Shown here piece by piece: positions 29,640 through 39,455 of a DNA stretch of 64,000 bases (position 1 is the first letter of the stretch; every line of letters begins with the position of its first letter). Under the pieces are notes generated by a model. That model saw only the letters and a program-made list of their open reading frames with translations, ran no database searches and was not told where the DNA came from. Location: the NCBI GenBank assembly GCA_963826515.1, contig CAWGXI010000010.1, positions 310,001-374,000 of the forward strand. The letters are read 5' to 3'. Source of the stretch: DATFVJ01 sp963826515 (GTDB lineage: Bacteria > Actinomycetota > Actinomycetes > Streptosporangiales > Streptosporangiaceae). The translations under genes were made by a program, and so were the position numbers.

Positions 29640-30677
29640 TCACCCTACCTTGAGCCCGAGCTGCTGGGCGAGGTCGGGAGCGCCGGCCGCCCGGCGCAGC
29701 GGCGGTGCGCCGACGACGGTGTCGATGAGCCGGGTGAGCGCATAGTGGTCGAGCGGCTGGTGGATGACAGTGCCGGACAGTCCGGGGGCGATGAGCACGA
29801 ACGGGACCTGGTTGGTGGTTTCTCCCTCGTCGAAGACGATAGCAATGGCCAGCCGCCGGTGCTGCCAGTCGGGTCCGGACATGATCACCGGTATCCACTG
29901 GCGAAGATAGGCGTCGGCCCGGCCCAGCGTCCCGTTATGGGCGTCGTGGCTGAGGTTGGGCGTGAGCAGGCCGACGCTGGGCAGGGCCCCGGCCCGCACG
30001 TCCGAGGCCAGGGCCCAGCCGGAGGGGGTGCCGGCGGGCACGTCGCCGGCCCGGCAGGCGGCCGCCTCGGCCGGGATGTAGGCCCATGGGTTGTGCCTGA
30101 CGGCGTAGGTCCCGCTGTCGGAGTGGTCACACGGGGCGGGCATGGACTCCTGGTAGGCACGGGCGGTCTTGCCCACGGCTTGGGCCTGGCCGAACACCGA
30201 CGGCCCGGGGTAGCTGCAGCCGGGCCCCGGGCTGCAGTCCGGCGGGTCGTTGAACGCCGATCCGCTGAAGATGGCCAGGTAGTTCGGCAGGCTCGGATGG
30301 GTGATGGCGCTGTAGCGCGAGGCGTAACCATACCGCTGGGCGAGGTGCCACAGGTACGGCATGCCGGCGGGGAAGACCTCACCTATGCTGTGGTTCTCCT
30401 CCATGATCACCAAGATCTTGCTCACCCCGCCCGGTGCCACCACATGGGCCGCCGCCGACGGGCCGGCTGATGAGCTCGCGGGCGCGGCATGGGAGGAACT
30501 GGCTGAGGGCGGGCTCGCATGCCCGCCGCAGCCCGCAGCGAGCCAGCCCGCCAGGGCGGCACCGATCAGCCGCGTGAGCCCGCGCCGGGAGGATGTCCCG
30601 CGCAGTGGCCGCCCTGGCGGTGGCGTGCCTGGTTCCGGCACGGCAGGGTCCGGGGACGCGTGAGAGGTATCGCGCAT
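29640..30677 (-). CDS. secreted lipoprotein phosphoesterase (alkaline-phosphatase-fold, SapM-like)
   Basis: 345 aa. The N-terminus has SSRRGLTRL, a hydrophobic run and the lipobox LAAGC, so it is exported and lipid-anchored. The catalytic region begins KILVIMEENHSIGEVFPAG with metal-binding Glu/Asn, followed by HPSLPNYLAIFSGS, LTPNLSHDAHNG and IVFDEGE, as in the acid phosphatase/phosphatidylinositol-phosphatase family that includes mycobacterial SapM. The ATG at 30677 shares one base with the stop of the upstream membrane-protein gene, so the two form an operon. Confidence 0.85.
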   Translation of the reverse strand: MRDTSHASPDPAVPEPGTPPPGRPLRGTSSRRGLTRLIGAALAGWLAAGCGGHASPPSASSSHAAPASSSAGPSAAAHVVAPGGVSKILVIMEENHSIGEVFPAGMPYLWHLAQRYGYASRYSAITHPSLPNYLAIFSGSAFNDPPDCSPGPGCSYPGPSVFGQAQAVGKTARAYQESMPAPCDHSDSGTYAVRHNPWAYIPAEAAACRAGDVPAGTPSGWALASDVRAGALPSVGLLTPNLSHDAHNGTLGRADAYLRQWIPVIMSGPDWQHRRLAIAIVFDEGETTNQVPFVLIAPGLSGTVIHQPLDHYALTRLIDTVVGAPPLRRAAGAPDLAQQLGLKVG

Positions 30678-31477
30678 CAGTGCCCCAGGCCGGACAACCC
30701 TGCCCAGGCGCCCGCCCGGTGGACCGTAAGCACGGCCAGGAGCAGCCCGGCCAGGACCGACGCTGTGAGCAGCAGCCACCGGCCGGTCCGCCCGGCAAGC
30801 ACTTCGCTGGCCCGGCGGCCCGCCCTGCCCGCCAGATCACCGCGGGCCAGCCGGGGCAGCCGCCATACGTAGGCCAGAACGTGCACGGTCATAGCACCAA
30901 ACCACAGCACGAACGAGGCCTTGTGCAGCAACAGCCAGGCCCCGCCGCCAGGGCCGGCGAGCGCCAGCATGACCCCGGTCCCGATCACCGCCACCGACGT
31001 GAGCAGCACAACCGGCCCCAGCAGGCGCAGCAACGGGGCTGGCGCGCCCTTGCGCCGGTAGGCGGCGGCCCCGGTGTAATAGCGCACGAACCGGTAAACG
31101 GTCGAGCAGACTTTAAGCACCACCGGGCCAATCAGCAGCATGCCGACGAAAAAGTGCAGCGTCAGCAGCCGGCGAACGGACAAGATGGTCACGCCCTCGG
31201 CCGCCAACAGCACCAGCAGCACCATCCCGGTCAGCGCGGTGAGCCGCTCGTTCCCCGCGGCACCTCCCGTGGTATCCCGCCTGTGGCGTATTCCCCGGTA
31301 CCCGCCATCCGCGCCATCGCGGTAGTCCTCCGCCGCATGCTGCCAGTAGCCGACGCCGGCGCGGTCCCGGTCGTCTCCCACTGCATCCCGGGACCAGACG
31401 TCTCGGTAGAGGACATCTGGATGACTGGTTTGCCTGGAGCCACGGCCTGGGTGGCGGGCCGGCGGGCGCCTGGTCAT
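30677..31477 (-). CDS. multi-span membrane protein, cytochrome b561/DUF4405-like
   Basis: About five membrane helices: LTALTGMVLLVLLAAEGVTI, LLTLHFFVGMLLIGPVVLKV, LLGPVVLLTSVAVIGTGVML, LLLHKASFVLWFGAMTVHVL and WLLLTASVLAGLLLAVLTV. Histidines at TLHFF, LHKAS and VHVLAY lie in helices, as for haem ligation in b561-like proteins. The N-terminal 80-100 residues are hydrophilic. I start at the ATG at 31477; an ATG at 31546 is possible, and neither has a strong ribosome site. It is coupled to the phosphoesterase gene. Confidence 0.7.
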   Translation of the reverse strand: MTRRPPARHPGRGSRQTSHPDVLYRDVWSRDAVGDDRDRAGVGYWQHAAEDYRDGADGGYRGIRHRRDTTGGAAGNERLTALTGMVLLVLLAAEGVTILSVRRLLTLHFFVGMLLIGPVVLKVCSTVYRFVRYYTGAAAYRRKGAPAPLLRLLGPVVLLTSVAVIGTGVMLALAGPGGGAWLLLHKASFVLWFGAMTVHVLAYVWRLPRLARGDLAGRAGRRASEVLAGRTGRWLLLTASVLAGLLLAVLTVHRAGAWAGLSGLGH

Positions 31478-31841
31478 CAGCCGCCCCGCTTCGCGCTGCA
31501 GGGGGTGTCGTGTTCTGGCAGAAGCATGCCTGTTGTCCCTCGTCATGATCGTGGCCGTGGTATGGGGTGCCCGCCCGGGCTTCGTTCGTTCCCGGCCTCT
31601 TCCTCAAGCGTGGGCCAGGGACAGCAGCGGGGACTGGACCTGCGAGAAACAACGATCCCAGGTCCGCATACCGTGCCAGCATCCGCCAGGCGGCTCTGCG
31701 GCACCTCTCAATCCGGTCAGGGAAACTCAAAGCCGAGGCCCAGATTCACCCAAATAATCCAGGACCGCCGGGGGCCACCTGACGTGACCGGGACAGCCTG
31801 TGGCGAACTTGCGCGGCGGCTGGAAGTGAGAAATCGTTGAT
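31478..31841. other. intergenic, no supported gene
   Basis: Region between two minus-strand genes. No terminator or coding frame that I would defend. Confidence 0.45.
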
Positions 31842-34124
31842 CTAGGTGCTGGCCTGGTGTGACCCGGGGACGGCGGCGGCTGCCAGTGGGGCTGGCGGGG
31901 TGGCGCGCGATAGCTTGGAGGGCCACCAGTTCCACCGTCCGCATAGGACGACGATCGCTGGCACGAGCAGGGTGCGGACGAAGAAGGTGTCGAGCAGGAC
32001 GCCGAGCGCGATCGTGGTGGCTAGTTCCTTGATCTGGGTGGTGGCGCCGGTCAGGCCGGCGACGCCGAAGGTCGCGGCCAGGATCAGCCCGGCCGAGGTG
32101 ACGGTGGTGCCGGTGTGGTGCATGGCGTCGGCGACCGCCTGGCGCAGGGGCGCTTTGTGTGCTTCCTCGCGGATGCGGCTCATGACCAGGATGTTGTAGT
32201 CCTCGCCGAGTGCCATCAAGAACACAAACAGCAGGAACGGCAGCACGAAGTCCAGGCCGGTGTCGCCAGCGGCGTCCTGGAAGATCAGGACTGCGATGCC
32301 CAGCGCGGCGAGGTAGCTCAAGATGACGGTCGCCACCAGGTACAGGGGGGCGATCACGCTGCGCAGCACCAGGCCGAGCAGCAGCGCCAGCAGCGCGGCC
32401 ACGACGGGCACGATCTGCTTGAGGTTGCTGTTGGACACGCTGCTCACGTCGTAGGAGGCGGGCGCGAGGCCCTTGACCCCGCTGTCGGTGGCGCCGACGG
32501 CGTGCTGGACGCTGGTGACCGCGGCGCGCACGGCGGGGACGGCGTTCAGCGCCGCGATCGTCGATGGCGGGCCGGCCTTAAGGGTGGTGTAGAACTGCAC
32601 CGTCTTGCCGTCGGGGCTGACGAACTGCGAGGTGGCACGGTAGGCGGCGTATTGCTGCGGTGGGACCGGGCTGCCCGGCGGCTGCGTCGCGGGCAGCTTG
32701 CCGGGTGGCCCCAACTGCTGGTACAGGCTCTGGAGCTGCTGGGTGCTGACCGCGGTGCCGTTGGGGTTGAGCAGGCCGTTGACGGAGGCGAACACCGGTT
32801 TGCTGTCGAGGTCGTTCTCGGCCTGCTGCACCGGCGTGAGGTCGGCCCATACCGAGGACTTGTACACCAGCAGGACGACCGTGGGGCTGGTGATCGCGGC
32901 CGGGTAGTGGGCGTTGATGGCGGCGGTGCCCGCGGCCGAGTCGCTGCCCGCCGGGCCGGTGGACGTGCCGCCGAAGCCGCTGGAGGCATAGCCCGCCGCG
33001 GCGGCCGCCAGCCCCCCCAGGAACACCACGCCGAGCACCAGCGTGACCACCGGGCGCGCGATCACCACGTCGGCTAGCCGCGCCCACAGTCCCCGGCGCT
33101 CAGCGTGCCGGATCGGGGCCGGCCAAAACACCGCGCGGCCGAAGACCGCAAGCAGCGCCGGGGTCAGCGTGAGCGCCGCCAGCAACATGATCGCCACCCC
33201 GACCGCCAGCGCCGGGCCCAGCCCCGAATACAGGCCGAACGAGGCGAGCAGCAGGCACAGCAGCGCCACGATGACCGTCCCGGCCGAGAACGTGATCGAC
33301 TCACCGACATAACGGGCCGCGCGCTCGATCGCCGCCCGCGGCCCGGCCCCGCGTGCGAGCTCCTCCCGCACCCGCAGGATCAGGAACAGCCCATAATCGG
33401 TCCCCGCGCCCAGCAGCAAGACAACCAGCATCGTCTGGGTGACGGTCGAGACCTGCAGGCCGTGCTCGGCCAGCCCGCCGATGACATGCTCAGCCATCTG
33501 CAGCACCAGCACCGCCGGGCCCAGCGTCACCAGCGGGGCAAGCACAGCCCGGAACACGATGATCAGCATCACCAAGATGACCAGGCTGGACAGGATCTGG
33601 GTGCGCTTTTGCGCGCCCGCCTGGGAGTTCTGGTTGTCCACCGCCGTGGGCAGCTGCCCGGTCAGATAGCCGCGCAGCCCGGACGGCAGGCCGGCCCCGC
33701 TGATCGTGGCACGCACGGCAGCCACCGTCGCCGACGCATCCGGGCTGGAGGTCAGCACGCTGAAGACCACCCCCGCCTTCTGCGCCTTGCCATCCGCCGA
33801 CAGGCCCTGATCGGACACCGACACCACATGGCCGTCTTTGGCGATCTTGGCCTCGAGACCGGTGACCGCCGACTGATCGCTGGCGCTCAGCGGGGCCTTC
33901 CCGGCCACCACCAGCGTGCCGGTGGTCGTGCCCGCGGGCTGGAACGGCGCCGCCAGCACCAGCGCATGCTGGCTCGGCGTACTGGCCGGCAAGAACGTGC
34001 TGTTATCGGTATTGACCGAACTCGCCACCGAGGGCAGCACCACCACGCACAAGGCCGCGGCGATCAGCCACCCGGCGATCACCGCATAACGGAACCGGAT
34101 CGCAGCCCGGGCCAGGCCAGCCAT
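31842..34124 (-). CDS. MMPL-family (RND) exporter
   Basis: 760 aa, two homologous halves of about six membrane helices each with large extracytoplasmic loops after the first helix of each half. Signatures: LLLGAGTDYGLFLILRVREE with the Asp-Tyr pair of the proton relay and the second-half copy MALGEDYNILVMSRIREEA. The ATG at 34124 has GGAAGG four bases upstream. Members move lipids or drugs across the membrane using proton force. A TetR-type gene lies upstream on the same strand but has lost its DNA-binding part. Confidence 0.93.
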   Translation of the reverse strand: MAGLARAAIRFRYAVIAGWLIAAALCVVVLPSVASSVNTDNSTFLPASTPSQHALVLAAPFQPAGTTTGTLVVAGKAPLSASDQSAVTGLEAKIAKDGHVVSVSDQGLSADGKAQKAGVVFSVLTSSPDASATVAAVRATISGAGLPSGLRGYLTGQLPTAVDNQNSQAGAQKRTQILSSLVILVMLIIVFRAVLAPLVTLGPAVLVLQMAEHVIGGLAEHGLQVSTVTQTMLVVLLLGAGTDYGLFLILRVREELARGAGPRAAIERAARYVGESITFSAGTVIVALLCLLLASFGLYSGLGPALAVGVAIMLLAALTLTPALLAVFGRAVFWPAPIRHAERRGLWARLADVVIARPVVTLVLGVVFLGGLAAAAAGYASSGFGGTSTGPAGSDSAAGTAAINAHYPAAITSPTVVLLVYKSSVWADLTPVQQAENDLDSKPVFASVNGLLNPNGTAVSTQQLQSLYQQLGPPGKLPATQPPGSPVPPQQYAAYRATSQFVSPDGKTVQFYTTLKAGPPSTIAALNAVPAVRAAVTSVQHAVGATDSGVKGLAPASYDVSSVSNSNLKQIVPVVAALLALLLGLVLRSVIAPLYLVATVILSYLAALGIAVLIFQDAAGDTGLDFVLPFLLFVFLMALGEDYNILVMSRIREEAHKAPLRQAVADAMHHTGTTVTSAGLILAATFGVAGLTGATTQIKELATTIALGVLLDTFFVRTLLVPAIVVLCGRWNWWPSKLSRATPPAPLAAAAVPGSHQAST

Positions 34125-34264
34125 GAAGCCTTCCACCGCACCCCCCAACCAGGCCGACGTCAGATGACAGCCCGGCGCAGAGCTAGCACATGACCCGGCA
34201 GGCCAGCCGCCAGCGGCCAGCCGCTGGCGGCGGCCCGGTCTTTGGCCCGCACCGCGCGGTTGGG

Positions 34265-34687
34265 CTAAACGAGCGACTCGAAGGACAGGCCTTTCACCGC
34301 ATCTGTCGCTGGCGGGGCTTGGCCGGATAGCTGCGTCCGCAGGGTGGCCCACAGCCATGCCTTGTACTGCTCGATCGGCCAGCTGGCGTCACGGGTCAGC
34401 GCGAGGTAAGTCTCGTGACTGACGAGGGCGAAGACGAGGTCGGCTCCGCGCTGGGCCGTCAGATCGGGTCGCAGGTAGCCGATCTCGCCCAGTCGGCGCA
34501 CCAGCTGGCCCATGCCTGCGCGCCGGTTGGCGACGACGGACCGAAAGCAGGTCTCGACGTCCGGACCGGTCACCGATGCCGCGTGCAGGGCAGGCCACAG
34601 AGGTGCAGCCCGGGCGTAGATGTCCACACCGTGCTCAACCGCAACCGCAACCGCCAGCGCCCGGTCGCCTGACCTTAGTGCCCGCAA
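34265..34687 (-). pseudogene. TetR-family regulator lacking its helix-turn-helix
   Basis: The 140-aa frame matches only the C-terminal ligand/dimer domain (AVAVEHGVDIYARAAPLWPA, RRLGEIGYLRPDLTAQRGAD, FALVSHETYLALTRDASW). The N-terminal DNA-binding half of about 60 residues is absent; upstream sequence is a transposase scrap. Placed beside the MMPL gene, it was probably its repressor, now non-functional. Confidence 0.78.
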
Positions 34688-34705
34688 ATGAATAACACGC
34701 TGGTT

Positions 34706-34795
34706 TCAAGTAGGGCCAGGGACGAGGCAGTAGTTCCACTCGCCGTGGAAGTCGTGGCGGCGCAGCACGTTCCGCGGCAGGCAGCCCATCGTCAA
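34706..34795 (-). pseudogene. short ISAzo13-type transposase tail
   Basis: The minus strand reads LRRHDFHGEWNYCLVPGPT before a stop. The FHGEWNY motif is a hallmark of the C-terminus of ISAzo13-like transposases. Nothing else of the gene is present. It may mark the event that removed the TetR start. Confidence 0.5.
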
Positions 34796-34995
34796 GACCG
34801 ATCCGGGCGCCGGCGCCTATCCACACATCAATACCTCGGCCGCTGGCTTGATTGCACTGCCCGGACATTTGTGGGATCAGCGCCGCACCTGACGCCGCTC
34901 CGGCTCCAGTCGGCAGGCGGGAGCCTCTGGGTGTCATCCCGGCCCCGATCCGGCCGGGTCTGATGCGGGTGTGCCGCCTGGGTCATGATGGCTAG

Positions 34996-35473
34996 GTGGA
35001 GATCGTCAAGCGGCCGCAGCGACCGGCTGGTGTCAGGCGGCTGGCCTACCGGCTGCCGGTGTGGCTGTACCGGGCCAAGCTGGGCTGGCTGCTAGGCCGC
35101 CGGTTTGTGCTGATTAATCACACCGGCCACACCTCTGGCCGGGTGCGGCAGGTGGTGGTGGAGGTGGCGGCGCTGGAGCGGCCCAGCGGCGCGGTGACGG
35201 TGGTGTCGGGGTTTGGGCCGGGCTCGGACTGGTACCGCAACCTGCTGGCCCACCCCGAGGCCAGCATCCAGCTGGGTGGCCGCACGATCTCAGTGCGGGC
35301 GGTGCCGGGTGCCGCCGGATCAGGCGGCGGAGGCGATGGCCGGCTACGCCCGGCGCCATCCCCGAGCGGCCCGCGCCCTGGCGCGTTTCATGGGGTTTGC
35401 CGTCGATGGCAGCGACGCCGACTACCGGGCCGTGGGCCGCCAGCTGCCGGTCCTGCGGCTCGAGCCGCACTGA
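34996..35473 (+). pseudogene. F420-type nitroreductase (DDN family), frameshifted
   Basis: Small split-barrel flavin/deazaflavin protein. Frame one gives LPVWLYRAKLGWLLGRRFVL, INHTGHTSGRVRQVVVEV, SGFGPGSDWYRNLLAHPEA, QLGGRTISVRAVP. The rest (PPDQAAEAMAGYARRHPRAA, FMGFAVDGSDADYRAVG) follows in the next frame after one extra G near 35310 (CCGGGTGCC where CCGGTGCC is expected). All conserved parts are present, so a sequencing error would make this an intact gene of about 159 aa. Confidence 0.82.
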
Positions 35474-36291
35474 TGCCCGGCAGCAGACGGTGAAGCCGCC
35501 AGCGCCTGCCACGAGGTCACATGCCGGGCCAGGGAGTTCGATCCGGTCGGGGCCGATCGTGGCTGCCCGGGCCGGGGAGGGTGGCGGGTGCGGGCGGGTG
35601 GTCTTGCCGTTGCCGGGCGAACTCGTCGGCTCCAACGGCAGCTAGCAGCTGTGTCGAGCTGGTGCAGTGGTTCGGCGAGTTCGGGTGGCACCGCGGTGCC
35701 GCTGCGGGTGCGCTGCTCGCTGGCGGCGGCCAGGGCCTGGATAGCTGCCCGGTGGTCGTGGCGCTGGCGATGCAGGAGCGCGGCTGCTTCCAGGACGGTG
35801 GCGGTGCCGCCGGGGTGACCCATGCGTTGGCAGGCGTCGTATGCCTGAGCCAGCAGGTGGTCTGCGTGCTCGTGCTGGCCGGTGAGGGCGGCGAGGGCGG
35901 CGGCGAGGGCGGCGGCGAGGGCGGCGGCGAGGGTGGCGGCGAGGGTGGCGGCGGAGGCTATGCCCTCCCGATAGCCGATGCGCTGGTAGGCGGCCAGGGC
36001 GCCGGTGGTGAGGTTGGCCGCTTGCTGGTGTGCGCCTGCGGCGAAGGCGGCGTGTGCCTGGTAGTCGAGCGCGCTGCCCAGCACCATCGGCTCGCCGAGC
36101 CGTTCGGCCAGCCGTAGGGCTTCGGCGAGCAGGTCCTCGCTGTGGCGGTGGTCGCCGCGGGCATGGGCGGCGCGCCCGGCGAGCGCGGTGATCAAAACGA
36201 GCGGCCAGGGCTGGCCCGCCTGGTGTGCGTGCCGCAGCACGGCGGCGTGGTGGCCGGGTGCGGTGGTGTCGGCGCGGGCCCAGGCCACCAT
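35422..36291 (-). pseudogene. TPR-rich regulator fragment (AfsR/LuxR-ATPase type)
   Basis: Helical repeats typical of the TPR part of large actinobacterial ATPase regulators: LLAEALRLAERLGEPMVLGS, AYQRIGYREG, DHLLAQAYDACQRMGHPGGT, VLEAAALLHRQRHDHRAAI. Further matching helices (RARLGRVLASASVALGDTAG) lie up to about 36450 in another frame. There is no ATPase or DNA-binding domain. The tail after about 35640 is low-complexity. Confidence 0.6.
35884..35957 (-). repeat. 12-bp tandem repeat, about six units
   Basis: Unit GAGGGCGGCGGC on the plus strand, coding Leu-Ala-Ala-Ala repeats on the minus strand within the TPR fragment. The last units carry a T (GAGGGTGGCGGC). It is a simple slippage array. 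Confidence 0.8.
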
Positions 36292-36803
36292 GCCGAGCAG
36301 GTTGCGCGCGAGCGCGATCAGCTCGTCGTCCCGAGCTGGTGGGCGGTGGCGAGCTGGCGGGTGGCGGCCTGGCCGGCCCCGGCGGTGTCGCCGAGGGCGA
36401 CGGACGCCGAGGCCAGCACGCGGCCGAGCCGGGCGCGCCCGCGGGTCAGCTGTGAGCTGTTGCGCGGCGACGGTCCAGGACCTCAGCTCGGTCAGGCGGC
36501 CGTCGAGGAACCATCGCGGTCCCGGGGCACGGTGATTTCCACCGGCCCGGTCTCAGTGATCACGGTCTTGGCGCGGTGACCGTTGCGGGAATTCGGTTCG
36601 CTTGCTGCGACAGCCTTGTACCGGACGCGCGCGGGCGCCGATCATGGGCCTATGAGCTACACGACGACGGAGTGTTCCTGCCAGCAGGTGTGTGCGCGGC
36701 AATGCTGGGAGGTTCCCGGCCGCTGCAGGATCGCAGCCGGCGTGTGCGCCTCGCCGTGCATCACCGGTCAGGTGCAGGCGGCCGGCGGCGGCCGGGAGCT
36801 GTG

Positions 36804-39455
36804 ATGCCCGGTCCGGCCGGGGAGTCCGGGCCGCTGGTTCGGGACGTGTTGCTGCGCGATGGGTCGACGCTGCGCTTGCAGGCCGCGGCGCCGGGGGACG
36901 TCGGCGACATCAAGGACTTCTTCGAGGGCCTGTCGCCGCAGAGCCGTTACATGCGCTTCCACAGCTATGGGCCGGCCGACATCGCCGCGCGTGCGGCTGC
37001 TGAGGCTGGTGGTGTTGACCGGGTCGCGCTGATCGCCCGGCACGCCGGCTCGGTGGTGGCGGTCGCCGGTTTTGATGGGCTGCGCGAGCCGCGCGCCGCC
37101 GAAGTCGCGTTTGCGGTGGCCGACGATTGGCAGGGCCGCGGAGCCGGAACGCGGATGCTTGAGCAGCTCGCAGAAATCGCGGCGGGGCGTGGCATCAACC
37201 GGTTCGATGCGGACGTCATGGTCGGCAACCAGGCGATGCTGGGGGTGTTCGAGGGCGCCGGCTTCGGTGTGCGGCGCCGGGGTTCGTTTGGTGAGCTGAC
37301 GGTCTCGCTTGATATCACGCCGACGGAGGCGGTGCAGGAGCGGATCGGCGAACGCGACCATCTCGCCGCGGTCGCCGCGTTGCGGCCTATCCTCGCGCCC
37401 TCGTCGGTAGCGGTTGCGGGCGCCGCGGCGGCGCCGGGCAGCCTGGGACGCACAATCGTGGCGAAGATCGTCGCCGGCGGTTTCCAGGGCGTGGTGACAC
37501 CGGTCAACCGCTCGGGGGGTGTGGTGTGCTCGATGCGGGCCGCTCGCAGCCTTGCCGAGCTGGAAGTCACCCCGGAGCTCGTGATCATCTCCGCCGCGGG
37601 CGACGAGCTGCTCGAGTTCGCCGCCGAGGCGGCCTCGGCCGGCGTAAAGGCGCTGGTGTTGCTCCCGGCCAGTCCTGAGGATAACGGCGTGGCGTCCCCC
37701 GAGCGGCAGGAACGGCTGCTGCAGGTCATAAGGGGCGCAGGCTTGCGGATGGTCGGGCCGGGCTCGCTGGGAGTGGTCAACACCGCCGCCGGCGTCAGCC
37801 TGAACGCCACATTCAGCGGCGCGAGCGTGCAGGCCGGCGGGCTGGCGATCGGCTCGCATTCGGCCGCGCTCGGGATCGAGCTGCTCGGACATGCGCAGGC
37901 CCGGCAGCTCGGGGTCTCGATACTGGTCTCGCTTGGCAGCCCCGCCGACGTTTCGACCAACGACCTGCTCGAGTGGTGCGAGGACGACGACCGGACGGCG
38001 GTGGTGATGCTCTATGTGGAGACGTTCGGCGATCCTGAGCGCTTCACCCGGATCGCACGGCGCGTGTCGCGCAAGAAACCGATCCTCGTTGTCAAGGGGC
38101 GTCGCAGCGCCGAGCGGGCGCGCGGCGAAGCGCGTTCCCACACGGCTGCGGCGCTGCACGGGGATGCGGCCGCTGACGCGCTCATGCATCACGCCGGGCT
38201 GCTGCGGTTCCACAGCGGCGAGGCGATGTTCGACGCCGCCCAGCTGTTCGACAGCCAGCCGCTACCAAGCGGACGGCGGATCGGGATCGTGAGCAACTCC
38301 GCAGGTGTGGCCACGCTCGCCGCCGACGCCTGCGCGACGCGCGGGCTGGAGCTGACCGAGGCGAGCGACACGCGCCACCCCCTGATCCTCGGGATCGGCG
38401 CCGGACCGGACGAATACGCCGCGAGCATCCGCGAGCTGCTCGGCGACACCGGCATCGATGCGCTGATGGTCTACTACGTCGACCATTACGACGGTGACCC
38501 AGAGACCATTCTGGATGCGATCTCCGCGGTCTCAACGGGCCAGCCCAAGCCGGTTGTGGCATCTGTCGTGCGCTCGGACGGCCAGCTGCCCGCCAGGAAC
38601 GGCGCGGGCGTGCCGAACTTCCTGTTCCCGGAGTCGTGTGCCGCCGCGCTCGCCCGCGCCGCCGAACGCCGCGCCTGGCTGTCGCGCCCGCTCGGCGAGG
38701 CCCCGCACTACCCCGGCCTGAACGCGGCAGCGGCACGCGCGCTGATCTCTTCACTGCTTGATCGCGATCCTGCAGGCGGCTGGCTTTCGCTCAGCGACGC
38801 AGAGGCTCTGCTGGACACCCACGGAATCCCGGTTGCCGGCTCTGATCGCTGCCGCGATCTGCAGCGCGCGGTCGCGGTGGCCCAGGAAATCAGCGGTCCG
38901 GTGGCGCTGAAGGCGGATTTTGCGGCTCCCGCGCATGCGGGCGACATCGACGCCGTCCTGCTCGGGTTGGACGGCGAGCCGGCGGTGCGATCCGGTTGGC
39001 GCGAGCTTGAACGACGGGTGCGGGCGGCCGGACGGCAATGGACCGGGGCGATCATCCAGCGCCTCGTGGGGCCCGGCGCCGATGTGCTGGTGGGCGCCTT
39101 CAGCGATCCGGATCTGGGCTCCGTGATCGCGGTCGGCCTCGGCGGCCGCCAAGCCGGCCTTGCCGAAACGGTAGCGTTCCGCGTGCCGCCGGCAACCGAC
39201 GTCGAGGCCGACGAGCTGATCGACTCCTCCGGTGGCGTGGCCACTCAACTGCACGGGTTCCGGGGCGCCGCTGCGCTCGATCGTGAGGCGCTACGCGAGC
39301 TGATCCTTCGCTTCTCCCTGCTCCTCGGGAAGGTCCCCGAGGTGGTCGAGGCCGACCTCAACCCCGTCCGGTGCACCACGAACGGCTGCGTCGTGCTCGA
39401 CATGCGACTGCGAATCGAGCGCCGGCGCCCCGCCAAGCACGTCCAGACATGGTGA
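36804..39455 (+). CDS. GNAT acetyltransferase fused to acyl-CoA synthetase (Pat-like protein acylase)
   Basis: 883 aa. The N-terminal GNAT domain (about 10-170) has AEVAFAVADDWQGRGAGTRM with the acetyl-CoA loop. Then come a CoA-binding Rossmann domain (about 200-320, IVAKIVAGGFQGVVTPVNR), succinyl-CoA-ligase-like domains (about 330-620, IGIVSNSAGVATLAADAC) and an ATP-grasp domain (about 640-870, PVALKADFAAPAHAGDID, ADLNPVRC). This layout matches actinobacterial protein lysine acetyltransferases related to PatA, which silence AMP-forming acyl-CoA synthetases. ATG at 36804 with GGAG five bases upstream. The equivalent of the phospho-histidine loop is degenerate, as expected for a regulatory domain. 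Confidence 0.9.
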   Translation: MPGPAGESGPLVRDVLLRDGSTLRLQAAAPGDVGDIKDFFEGLSPQSRYMRFHSYGPADIAARAAAEAGGVDRVALIARHAGSVVAVAGFDGLREPRAAEVAFAVADDWQGRGAGTRMLEQLAEIAAGRGINRFDADVMVGNQAMLGVFEGAGFGVRRRGSFGELTVSLDITPTEAVQERIGERDHLAAVAALRPILAPSSVAVAGAAAAPGSLGRTIVAKIVAGGFQGVVTPVNRSGGVVCSMRAARSLAELEVTPELVIISAAGDELLEFAAEAASAGVKALVLLPASPEDNGVASPERQERLLQVIRGAGLRMVGPGSLGVVNTAAGVSLNATFSGASVQAGGLAIGSHSAALGIELLGHAQARQLGVSILVSLGSPADVSTNDLLEWCEDDDRTAVVMLYVETFGDPERFTRIARRVSRKKPILVVKGRRSAERARGEARSHTAAALHGDAAADALMHHAGLLRFHSGEAMFDAAQLFDSQPLPSGRRIGIVSNSAGVATLAADACATRGLELTEASDTRHPLILGIGAGPDEYAASIRELLGDTGIDALMVYYVDHYDGDPETILDAISAVSTGQPKPVVASVVRSDGQLPARNGAGVPNFLFPESCAAALARAAERRAWLSRPLGEAPHYPGLNAAAARALISSLLDRDPAGGWLSLSDAEALLDTHGIPVAGSDRCRDLQRAVAVAQEISGPVALKADFAAPAHAGDIDAVLLGLDGEPAVRSGWRELERRVRAAGRQWTGAIIQRLVGPGADVLVGAFSDPDLGSVIAVGLGGRQAGLAETVAFRVPPATDVEADELIDSSGGVATQLHGFRGAAALDREALRELILRFSLLLGKVPEVVEADLNPVRCTTNGCVVLDMRLRIERRRPAKHVQTW

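Noticed and set aside
35884..35957. 12-bp repeats considered as iterons or an origin
   Set aside because: No AT-rich region or replication gene nearby; simple slippage array in coding sequence.
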